Below are positions 54,816-62,605 of a stretch of DNA of 64,000 nt, piece after piece. The stretch is from Paraburkholderia polaris (lineage in GTDB: Bacteria > Pseudomonadota > Gammaproteobacteria > Burkholderiales > Burkholderiaceae). Position numbers and translations under genes: made by a program. The notes under the pieces were generated by a model. That model was not told the DNA's origin. It made no database searches and saw nothing but the letters and a program-made list of their open reading frames with translations. Location: assembly GCF_012927345.1 (NCBI RefSeq), contig NZ_JABBGJ010000013.1, positions 1-64,000 of the forward strand, given 5' to 3'. The stretch's first letter is position 1. Every line of letters begins with the position of its first letter.

Positions 54816-55970
54816 ATGAATCTCACTGATGCCCCGCCCTCGCTCCAGCAGCAGGCTAGACACAATCATCAAGCGCACCGCCAATCCCAGTTCGTACTTA
54901 TCGAGAACGTGGTTAAAAAGTTTGGGGACGTGGCGGCTGTACAAGACGTAAATCTTTCGGTGGATAAAGGCGAATTATTCGCCTTACTGGGGAGTTCCGG
55001 ATGCGGAAAGTCGACGCTGCTTCGGATGCTCGCGGGCTTCGAGGCGCCCACGACCGGCCGCATTCTTGTGGACGGTATGGACATCACAGACCTTCCCCCC
55101 TATCGCAGACCGGTCAACATGATGTTCCAGTCATACGCGCTTTTCCCTCACATGACCGCTGCAGAAAACGTCAGCTTCGGCTTGAAATGGGAGAATTTGA
55201 CGCGTGGCGAACGCAGAGAGCGTGTTATGGGCATGCTAGAGCTAGTTCAGATGACACAGTTTTCGCACAGGAAGCCCAGCCAGTTGTCGGGAGGCCAGCA
55301 ACAACGCGTTGCGCTTGCCCGATCGCTTGCCAAACAGCCCAAACTTCTCCTGCTTGATGAGCCCATGTCGGCGCTAGACAGGCAAATCCGCCAGAAGACG
55401 CAGCTAGAACTTGCGAAGATCATCGAAAACGTCGGGGTCACGTGCATTATGGTGACGCACGACCAGGAAGAAGCGATGACCATGGCCGATCGCCTCGCCG
55501 TAATGAGCGGCGGCGCAATCGTTCAATGCGGAACACCTCGCGCAGTTTACGAGTTCCCGAATAGCCGCTTCACAGCAAGCTTCATCGGTACGGCTAATAT
55601 TTTTAACGGTGTCACGGTGGAGGACGAAGCAGATCATGTTGTCATCCGGTGCGACCAGTTGGATTCGCCCTTGTATATCAACCATGGCATTACCGGCCCA
55701 GTCGGCATGTCCGTTTCTATTTCAGTTCGACCCGCTCGCGTTCGCGTTTCTTTCCGCAGCCCGCGTCAGCCGGCTAACTGGTCTTCCGCCCTTGTAACCG
55801 ACGTGGCCTATATGGGCGACTATTCGATTTGTCATGTTCGGCTTCCTGCCGGCATGGTCTTACTGGCGAACATTCCAATACACGGCGCAACGGATGAGAA
55901 GGTCCCGGAATGCGGGGATCATGTCTTCGTATCGTGGGATGCAGTTGACGGGGTGGTACTTACGTCATGA
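54816..55970 (+). CDS. polyamine-type ABC transporter ATP-binding protein (PotA/PotG family)
   Basis: A 384-residue ATPase: Walker A GSSGCGKS (59-66), signature LSGGQQQR (157-164), Walker B LLLLDEP (177-183), the D-loop SALD and the switch His in VTHDQEE. A TOBE-like regulatory domain follows from about 290. The frame is open from 54723; ATG 54816 (MNLTDAPPS) gives a plausible length. It overlaps the first permease gene by 4 bp. It energises uptake with the two permeases and the binding protein. Confidence 0.93.
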   Translation: MNLTDAPPSLQQQARHNHQAHRQSQFVLIENVVKKFGDVAAVQDVNLSVDKGELFALLGSSGCGKSTLLRMLAGFEAPTTGRILVDGMDITDLPPYRRPVNMMFQSYALFPHMTAAENVSFGLKWENLTRGERRERVMGMLELVQMTQFSHRKPSQLSGGQQQRVALARSLAKQPKLLLLDEPMSALDRQIRQKTQLELAKIIENVGVTCIMVTHDQEEAMTMADRLAVMSGGAIVQCGTPRAVYEFPNSRFTASFIGTANIFNGVTVEDEADHVVIRCDQLDSPLYINHGITGPVGMSVSISVRPARVRVSFRSPRQPANWSSALVTDVAYMGDYSICHVRLPAGMVLLANIPIHGATDEKVPECGDHVFVSWDAVDGVVLTS

Positions 55971-56923
55971 AAACATTCCAAACCCGATCTGCGGCAACTG
56001 GTCCGCTGGTAGCGTTGCACACTGCGTTGGCGCGCTTGCGGTTGATATTGCCTTCCCGCCGCACGACTGCCATCGCTGTTCCCTCTGCATGGCTCGTGCT
56101 CTTTCTCGCGATTCCGCTGCTGCTCGTGCTCAAAATCAGTTTTTCAGAAGTGGCGCTTCGCAGCCCGCCCTACACCGACACGACTTCCGTACGCGATTCA
56201 GTGATTCGTATTGTCCTTAGTCTCCAACACTACGCGTACATCCTGACGGATCATCTTTACGTTTCGACATACGTTAGCTCCCTCAAAATTGCATCCATCT
56301 CAACCATCCTCAGCCTGGTAATTGGATATCCGTTTGCCTATTGCATATCCAGGGCAGCGCCTGGCAAGAGAAATCTTCTGATGATCGGCGTGATGCTTCC
56401 GTTCTGGACATCATTTCTAATTCGCGTTTACGCGTGGGTCGGAATCCTCAAGGACGATGGATTGCTCAATCGCGCGCTAATGGCAGCTGGGTTTATAGCG
56501 TCTCCGATACGTCTTTACCACACTGACCTTGGCGTCTACATCGGGATGGTGTACTCGTACCTGCCCTTCATGGTGATGCCACTCTGCGCGCACCTTGCAA
56601 AGATGGATCTGAATCTGCTCGAGGCAGCCTACGATCTCGGAGCGGGACCTGTTGAGGCGTTCTTCCGCGTGACCATCCCACTTTCCCGAAACGGCATCAT
56701 CGCAGGTAGTTTGCTGGTCTTTATCCCTTCGGTTGGCGAGTACGTCATCCCTGAGATATTGGGCGGCTCTGGCACGTTGATGATCGGACGGCTTATGTGG
56801 GACGAGTTCTTCAACAACACCGATTGGCCGATGGCGTCTGCTGTCACCGTCGCGATGGTGGTACTGCTGTTGGGCCCCATCGCTGCGTTTCAACATTATC
56901 AAAATCGAGAGCGAGGTGTGTAG
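55967..56923 (+). CDS. polyamine-type ABC transporter permease (PotB/PotH family)
   Basis: A 318-residue integral membrane protein with about six helices after an N-terminal extension. The EAA loop that docks on the ATPase is EAAYDLGAGPVEAFFRVTIP (about 223-242). LMIGVMLPFWTSFLIRVYAW is the usual PotB/PotH block. It overlaps the ATPase gene by 4 bp and is followed 1 bp later by the second permease gene. Confidence 0.93.
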   Translation: MKTFQTRSAATGPLVALHTALARLRLILPSRRTTAIAVPSAWLVLFLAIPLLLVLKISFSEVALRSPPYTDTTSVRDSVIRIVLSLQHYAYILTDHLYVSTYVSSLKIASISTILSLVIGYPFAYCISRAAPGKRNLLMIGVMLPFWTSFLIRVYAWVGILKDDGLLNRALMAAGFIASPIRLYHTDLGVYIGMVYSYLPFMVMPLCAHLAKMDLNLLEAAYDLGAGPVEAFFRVTIPLSRNGIIAGSLLVFIPSVGEYVIPEILGGSGTLMIGRLMWDEFFNNTDWPMASAVTVAMVVLLLGPIAAFQHYQNRERGV

Positions 56924-56924
56924 C

Positions 56925-57800
56925 ATGAAAAACGCAACGGCCAAAGCCAGCACTGCAGTGCTAGTCATGGGATTTCTGTTTCTGTACGCTCCCATAATGA
57001 GCGTCGTCATTTATTCATTCAACGACTCGAGACTCGTCAGCGTGTGGTCTCATTTCTCGTTTCGGTGGTACACCGCGCTGTTGAGCGACGACGAGTTAAT
57101 TGATGCCGCCGTACTCTCGCTAAAAATCGCGCTCCTGACGGCGTGCGCCTCAACGGTAGTGGGTACGTGGGCAGGGTTTATCCTCGCGCACTTCAATCGA
57201 TTTCAAGGTCGAACGCTGTTCTCCTTGATGATCAATGCGCCGCTTGTCATTCCTGAGGTGATCATCGGGATTGCGTTGCTATTGCTTTTCGTTGCAATGG
57301 AGCAATTGTTCGGCTGGCCGCGCGGGCGAGGTTGGCTCACGATGACCATAGGCCATACCGTTCTTTGCGTGTCCTACGTCGCAATCGTAGTGCAATCCCG
57401 CGTAAAGGAACTGGACAAGGCAACTGAGGAAGCCGCACTTGACCTTGGCGCCGGGCCAGTCCGTGTTTTCTTCTACATAACCCTCCCGCTCATCTATCAG
57501 GCAGTCGTATCAGGGTGGCTTCTCTCATTTACGATATCAGTCGACGATCTTATCCTGAGCGCGTTTCTTTCCGGGCCAGGGTCAACCACGTTACCTCTGG
57601 TCGTTTTCTCAAGAGTGCGATTGGGCATGAATCCGGAAATGAACGCACTGGCGACAGTCGTCGTGGCTATTGTCACAATTGGAGTGTTCGTGCTGAACCG
57701 CTTTGTGCAAAATCGCGCCAAATCCGTTCCACCTCAAACCGTACCCAATCCTGAACAATCCCTAAGCAACATTCAGGACGGCTCTGTCAACTTAGCGTGA
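56925..57800 (+). CDS. polyamine-type ABC transporter permease (PotC/PotI family)
   Basis: A 291-residue permease. Typical blocks are FLYAPIMSVVIYSFNDSRL, FSLMINAPLVIPEVIIGIAL, and the EAA loop EEAALDLGAGPVRVFFYITL. The ATG at 56925 follows the stop of the first permease by one base, with GAGGTG upstream. It completes the transporter and the operon, after which IS6 and ParB debris begins. Confidence 0.93.
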   Translation: MKNATAKASTAVLVMGFLFLYAPIMSVVIYSFNDSRLVSVWSHFSFRWYTALLSDDELIDAAVLSLKIALLTACASTVVGTWAGFILAHFNRFQGRTLFSLMINAPLVIPEVIIGIALLLLFVAMEQLFGWPRGRGWLTMTIGHTVLCVSYVAIVVQSRVKELDKATEEAALDLGAGPVRVFFYITLPLIYQAVVSGWLLSFTISVDDLILSAFLSGPGSTTLPLVVFSRVRLGMNPEMNALATVVVAIVTIGVFVLNRFVQNRAKSVPPQTVPNPEQSLSNIQDGSVNLA

Positions 57801-57832
57801 GTGCGCGATTCAAGGTCCAGTTGGACGAGCGA

Positions 57833-58150
57833 TCAGAAAAAAAACGACGGATTTAGGCAGGCTTCGGCAAATTCGCACCAGGCGACGAAGCGGGCAGCGA
57901 GTTGTTTGCGGTAAAGCGAAGCGCGCAACAAATGCCGCTTGAGCGCGAAATGTTGCCGGATCAGCCCGAAGCACGAGAGAAATTTCTGTGTCCGCTTCGG
58001 GTCGCGAAAGCCGCGCATGCGATGCTCACGTTCGCGAGTTGGTTGATGACTATTCTCGGCGCGGTTGTTCACCCGTGCGAGCGCTTTGACGAACAAGTGC
58101 TTCACGTTCGCAAGCTCCGGAATCTCGGTTTTTGCTGCCCGGTACCCTGC
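57833..58150 (-). mobile_element. IS6-family transposase remnant (C-terminal part)
   Basis: The minus strand reads GYRAAKTEIPELANVKHLFV, then NNRAENSHQPTREREHRMRG, FRDPKRTQKFLSCFG and RQHFALKRHLLRASLYR, the C-terminal third of an IS6-family DDE transposase with its catalytic Glu in RAENSHQ. The D-D part and the N-terminus are missing, so it is inactive. Confidence 0.85.
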
Positions 58151-58341
58151 TCGACGGCATCGCGAGCGAGGAAAAGCCGCGTTCGATCAATGCGCTCGCG
58201 AGTGCCCTGAACCTCGACATGACCCGATACTGGACGCCAAGCCGCGCCGCGTATTTGGATCATGTCAGCAAGGCGCGCATCGCGGAAGGCAGCCGGAGTC
58301 GAACCGACCTGAGCGCGTCTGACGCCCTCAACTGGGTTTGA
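58132..58341 (+). pseudogene. ParB-like partition/nuclease protein, C-terminal fragment
   Basis: The frame gives PRSINALASALNLDMTRYWT, PSRAAYLDHVSKARIAEGSR, then DALNWV-stop. This resembles the tail of plasmid- or island-borne ParB/KorB-like proteins ('NALAxALDLDMxxWWxPTxxxYLxHVSKARI'). The ParB nuclease and DNA-binding parts are gone. It abuts the IS6 fragment, so a plasmid or integrative element was probably once joined here. Confidence 0.65.
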
Positions 58342-58472
58342 AGCCCGGTCCTTTTGTCCGTCCTGCAAGGGTTCTGGGGCTTTGAGTGGCATTACAGTGT
58401 CGTTTCTCGCAAAGCGCCTCCCGGCGAGTCCTCCGGAGGTCGAGCCCGGAGGCACTCGCCGAGTCACACTTA

Positions 58473-59804
58473 CTATTCAGCGACCGGCACCACAGGTTCG
58501 GCTGCCGCCTTGCCGAAGGCCACTTCGCGGTTTCCAAGCCGCCGCAGACGGATATTCGCCTGTTCTGCGTGACCTGAGAAACCTTCCAGAATGCACAGAC
58601 GCGAGCAGTATTCGCCGACCAGCACCGACGCTTCATCCGTCAACACGCGTTGGTAGGTACACGTCTTGAGGAACTTGCCGACCCACAGACCGCCCGTGAA
58701 GCGCGCGGCTCTCGAGGTCGGCAGCGTATGGTTCGTGCCGATCACCTTATCGCCATACGCGACGTTCGTGCGCGCACCGAGGAATAGCGCGCCGTAGTTG
58801 CGCAGACGCTGAAGGAAATAGTCCGGCTCCCGAGTCATGACCTGAACGTGTTCCGACGCGATGCGGTCGGCTTCGCGGATCATTTCTTCGTCGTTCTCAC
58901 AGACGATCACTTCACCGTAGCCTTCCCACGCCTTACGCGCGATCTCGGACGTATCGAGCAGGCCAAGCAGACGCTCGACTTCCACGAGCGTCTGCTCGCC
59001 GAGCTCACGCGACGTGGTGATCAGCACGGCGGGCGACGTCGGCCCATGCTCCGCCTGACCGAGCAGATCGGTCGCGACAAGCTCGCCGTCCACCGTATCG
59101 TCCGCGATGACGAGGGTCTCCGTCGGTCCCGCGATCAGATCGATACCAACTTGCCCGAATAGCTGACGCTTCGCCTCTGCAACGTACGCATTGCCCGGAC
59201 CGACAATGATGTCGACCTGCGGAAATTCGCCGATACCCAACGCCATCGCTGTAACTGCCTGGACGCCACCGATGCAGTAAATTTCATCCGCGCCGGCGAG
59301 GTGAATGGCAGCGATCACAGGCGCGCTCGGACGGCCTTCGAACGGGGGCGATGTGGCAATCACACGGCTCACGCCGGCTACCTTCGCCGTGACGATCCCC
59401 ATATGTGCCGACGCCACCAGCGGATATTTGCCGCTCGGCACATAACAGCCCACAGTTTCGACCGGCACATTCTTATGACCGAGAATGACGCCCGGCAGCG
59501 TCTCCACTTCGATATCGCGCACTGATGCCAATTGATGGCGCGCAAAGTTCCTCACTTGTTCCTGGGCGAACTTGATGTCGGCAATCTGTTGCGGAGTCAG
59601 CTCTGCCAGACACGCATCGATCTGCTCCTGAGTCAGGCGGAACTGCTCGGGGTCCCACTTATCGAATTTCGCCGAGTACGCATGCAATGCAGCATCCTTG
59701 CGCTCTGAAATATCGGCGATCATTTCTTCTACGACACGCCTCACCTGCTTAACATCGGCTTCGCCGGACGGCTGCGTGGTGGACGACTTCAAGTAGTACG
59801 ACAT
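58473..59804 (-). CDS. hpsN: histidinol dehydrogenase family, HpsN-like (sulfopropanediol 3-dehydrogenase type)
   Basis: A 443-residue zinc dehydrogenase. The residues equivalent to the metal site of histidinol dehydrogenase are Q250, H253, D352 and H412, and E319-H320 match the catalytic pair. [11 protein letters not shown] (119-129) and [10 protein letters not shown] fit the HpsN subgroup, which oxidises 2,3-dihydroxypropane-1-sulfonate to sulfolactate. No his operon surrounds it, so a catabolic role is preferred over histidine synthesis. Exact substrate uncertain. Confidence 0.82.
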   Translation of the reverse strand: MSYYLKSSTTQPSGEADVKQVRRVVEEMIADISERKDAALHAYSAKFDKWDPEQFRLTQEQIDACLAELTPQQIADIKFAQEQVRNFARHQLASVRDIEVETLPGVILGHKNVPVETVGCYVPSGKYPLVASAHMGIVTAKVAGVSRVIATSPPFEGRPSAPVIAAIHLAGADEIYCIGGVQAVTAMALGIGEFPQVDIIVGPGNAYVAEAKRQLFGQVGIDLIAGPTETLVIADDTVDGELVATDLLGQAEHGPTSPAVLITTSRELGEQTLVEVERLLGLLDTSEIARKAWEGYGEVIVCENDEEMIREADRIASEHVQVMTREPDYFLQRLRNYGALFLGARTNVAYGDKVIGTNHTLPTSRAARFTGGLWVGKFLKTCTYQRVLTDEASVLVGEYCSRLCILEGFSGHAEQANIRLRRLGNREVAFGKAAAEPVVPVAE

Positions 59805-59870
59805 ATTTATTGCCCCTTAATCTCTATCCGCTGGTTCAATTTCCGTTTCTGCCAATCTGCTGCCAATCAC

Positions 59871-59884
59871 GGGATACGTATCCC
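59871..59884. promoter_or_regulatory. perfect 14-bp palindrome upstream of hpsN
   Basis: GGGATACGTATCCC lies 67 bp before the hpsN start, in the 252-bp gap after the GMC oxidoreductase gene. It has the size and place of a GntR/LacI-type operator. No regulator gene is visible in the window for this cluster. Confidence 0.45.
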
Positions 59885-60056
59885 GCCCCGGGGCCGATCG
59901 ATCTGCGACGGCCTTGGCTCACGCAGTGCGAAGTCTTTGACTCGTTGCGTCGGTGTAACCGAGTATGTGTTTTCAAAATCGGCGATTCAATTTCGCGACC
60001 ACCGCGAAACCGACGCAATGTGACGCGCTATTGAGTTCTCTCAGGTTCCTTTACGG

Positions 60057-61724
60057 CTATGCGGATACCGTCCGGGCCTTCGTGTCCTCAACCATGCCGG
60101 ATGGCGCTGATGCCAACGCCGGAAAACCCCGAATGATGTCCGACGCCTTTTCGCCGATCATCGTGCAAGCGGCATTCGTGTTTCCCGACGGAATGTTCGG
60201 CATGATCGACGCATCCGCGACCCGCAAGCCCTCGATGCCGCGAACGCGCAAATCGGGCGCCACCACGCTGTCGTCTCCACTGCCCATCCGGCACGTGCCG
60301 ACCGGATGCAGCGCCGCTCGGGCGTTTTGGCGGAGATATGCGCCCAGTGCCTCGCGATCCTTGAAATGGCACCCGGGGTAATGGCGCCGTTCGACCACCG
60401 CACTGAACGCGGGCTGCGTCATGATCTCCGTGCCGATCGTGAATCCCTCGATCAATCGATCGAGGTCGTACTGTTCGGCCATATAGTTCGGCGCGATGCG
60501 CGGCAGCGCATACGGATCGCCGCTTCTGAGCGAGACGGTTCCTCGCGAACGCGGTCTGACGTGTTCGAAATTCAGTGTGCAGCCAGTGCCACCAGGAACG
60601 CTGTCCGTGCCTTCTTCAATGCCCGCGCCGACGATGAAAAAGTACTGGAGATCGGGCAGTGCATCCGACCGGGACCCGCGCGAGAACGCACCGGCCTCGA
60701 TCAGATTGGAGGCGATGGGGCCGCTTCTCGCGACCAGGTATTGCAATGCCGCCCACGCCTTCCACGCGGGCTTTTTGTACCGGTCGTAGCTGTCGACACC
60801 TTTAAGCTGATAAACCAGCGACATCTCCAGGTGATCCTGCATGTTCCGTCCTACCGCAGGCAAGTCGGCCTGCACCGGTATGCCGTGTTCACGCAACTGC
60901 GCCGCGCCGCCGATACCGGAAAGCATCAGAAGCTTCGGCGTATTGATCGTTCCCGACGACACGATCACCTCGCCGTCCGTGCGCAATTCCGCACGAATGC
61001 CGCCCCTTTCATAACGGATCCCGACCGCGCGTCCTTGTTCGATCAGTACCCGCGTGACTTTGACGCCTGTCCAGACGTGCAGATTATTCCGGCGCATCGC
61101 CGGGCGAAGATAAGCACTGGCGGAACTGGAACGCAAGCCGTCTTTCACGGCGATCTGATAGATCCCGCAGCCCTCCTGATCGCCTCCGTTGAAATCGGCC
61201 GTGTAGGACATGCCATATTGTTGGCAGGCCTGCAGCCATTTGCGAGTCAACGGATGAATATAGCCAGGAAAACTGATACCCACTGGACCGTCGATACCGT
61301 GTTGCTCGCCGCAAAAATCCGCGTTGCTTTCCGCGCGCCGAAAGTACGGCAGCACGTCGCGATACGACCAGCCTGCCGCGCCGGCCTGTTCCCAGCCGTC
61401 GTAGTCAGCGGGATTGCCGCGGATGTAAACCATGCCGTTGACCGAGCTGCCGCCTCCCAGCACGCTCGCCTGAATCATGGTGTCGTTCTGCCCGCGTGGA
61501 TATCCGGCAGCCGCCTCCCACGGATAGCGTTTAAGCAGAGGCCCCTGAGAAGTCTTGTAGTAGGTGCCGGGAAATTTGATGTACGGACTCGAGTCCGGCG
61601 GCCCCTCCTCGACCAGAACGACCGTGACCGAGGGATCTTCCGAAAGCCGCGCGGCGATGATGCATCCTGTCGTTCCGCCGCCCACTACGATATAGTTCAC
61701 GCTCTTGATCTTATGGCTTTTCAA
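60057..61724 (-). CDS. GMC-family oxidoreductase (choline dehydrogenase-like)
   Basis: A 555-residue FAD enzyme. The dinucleotide-binding motif is YIVVGGGTTGCIIAARL (residues 11-27). The GMC signature regions are ASVLGGGSSVNGMVYIRGNP and EVIVSSGTINTPKLLMLSGI. The C-terminal ALHPVGTCRMG carries the catalytic His and ...GNTNAACTMIGEKASDII closes the family. It oxidises an alcohol to an aldehyde. Its start overlaps the isomerase stop by 4 bp (ATGA), so it is the third gene of one operon. Confidence 0.93.
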   Translation of the reverse strand: MKSHKIKSVNYIVVGGGTTGCIIAARLSEDPSVTVVLVEEGPPDSSPYIKFPGTYYKTSQGPLLKRYPWEAAAGYPRGQNDTMIQASVLGGGSSVNGMVYIRGNPADYDGWEQAGAAGWSYRDVLPYFRRAESNADFCGEQHGIDGPVGISFPGYIHPLTRKWLQACQQYGMSYTADFNGGDQEGCGIYQIAVKDGLRSSSASAYLRPAMRRNNLHVWTGVKVTRVLIEQGRAVGIRYERGGIRAELRTDGEVIVSSGTINTPKLLMLSGIGGAAQLREHGIPVQADLPAVGRNMQDHLEMSLVYQLKGVDSYDRYKKPAWKAWAALQYLVARSGPIASNLIEAGAFSRGSRSDALPDLQYFFIVGAGIEEGTDSVPGGTGCTLNFEHVRPRSRGTVSLRSGDPYALPRIAPNYMAEQYDLDRLIEGFTIGTEIMTQPAFSAVVERRHYPGCHFKDREALGAYLRQNARAALHPVGTCRMGSGDDSVVAPDLRVRGIEGLRVADASIMPNIPSGNTNAACTMIGEKASDIIRGFPALASAPSGMVEDTKARTVSA

Positions 61725-62605
61725 TTTTCTGCACCCAGTTGCACGGCTTGCCGCTCATCACCCCAAACGCCGTCGAACCATCTCCGACAGCGCCGCAAAA
61801 CGTCGTGATAATCCGACGCCCAGACGTCCTTCGAAAATATCTCCACTTCATATGCTCCGGCGTAACCGAGTTCGTCCAGATACCTGACGATCCCGGCGAG
61901 CGGCATGACGCCTTCGCCCGGCACGAGGCGGTCGTCGTGTTCTCGGGGGGGATCGTGCCAGTCCGAGATATGCACAAGGCGGATGAGGTCGGCCGCCGAT
62001 TTCAGGGTCTCCTTCAGGCCGGCCTCATTCCATAGATGCCAGGTATCGAACACGATGCCGATGCCCGGTAGCGCGACGGTGCGCACCATCTTTTCGGCGT
62101 CGGACAGCGTGTTGAGACAATCGAAATATGGCGCCCGTATCGGCTCGAGCGCGAGTACGACGTCTCTTTCCGCAGCAGCGGAAGCCAACCTGCCCAGCGC
62201 GTCGATTGCGAGCGCCTCGACGCGTTCCACGCTGCGGCCATGCCGCATGCCGGGCACGACAACGAGCGTCTCGACGCCCAACAGCGCACACTCGTCCAGC
62301 AAGCGCATGTGATCGTCGATCACCGCGGCAGGCAACGAATCGCCGGCGCCGGCGAGGTGGCTCATGCTGATCATGCTTCTCGCCGGCAGCCCTGCCTCAC
62401 GCAAGGTACGCGCCGCATTCGCCACGCCAATCCCATCGAGCTTGGGACGATATATGCCAAGGGCGTCGATGCCCGCCGCGACGTAGGCCGGCACGTCCTG
62501 CTCGAATGTCCAATTGCGCGTGGTGATCTCGCACACAGCCAGTTCGCGGCGCGGTCGACTCCCATTCAATGGCTGGCTTGCGTCCTGACCCGGCATCTGG
62601 CTCAT
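61721..62605 (-). CDS. sugar phosphate isomerase/epimerase family (TIM barrel)
   Basis: A 294-residue AP-endonuclease-2-fold protein. Likely metal ligands are the Glu of LALEPI, the Asp/His of FDTWHLW, the His of VHISDWH and the Glu of YEVEIFS. Such enzymes isomerise or dehydrate sugars and sugar acids with a divalent metal. It is coupled by 4-bp overlaps to the ThDP gene upstream and the GMC gene downstream, so it probably handles the product of one for the other. Confidence 0.9.
   Translation of the reverse strand: MSQMPGQDASQPLNGSRPRRELAVCEITTRNWTFEQDVPAYVAAGIDALGIYRPKLDGIGVANAARTLREAGLPARSMISMSHLAGAGDSLPAAVIDDHMRLLDECALLGVETLVVVPGMRHGRSVERVEALAIDALGRLASAAAERDVVLALEPIRAPYFDCLNTLSDAEKMVRTVALPGIGIVFDTWHLWNEAGLKETLKSAADLIRLVHISDWHDPPREHDDRLVPGEGVMPLAGIVRYLDELGYAGAYEVEIFSKDVWASDYHDVLRRCRRWFDGVWGDERQAVQLGAEN

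Noticed and set aside
58473..59804. hpsN-like gene as histidine-biosynthetic hisD
   Set aside because: No other his genes are adjacent, and the motifs fit the HpsN subgroup of the family better.
60306..61808. 500-codon open frame on the plus strand opposite the GMC oxidoreductase
   Set aside because: The minus-strand gene has complete FAD and catalytic motifs; the antisense frame has no recognisable domain.
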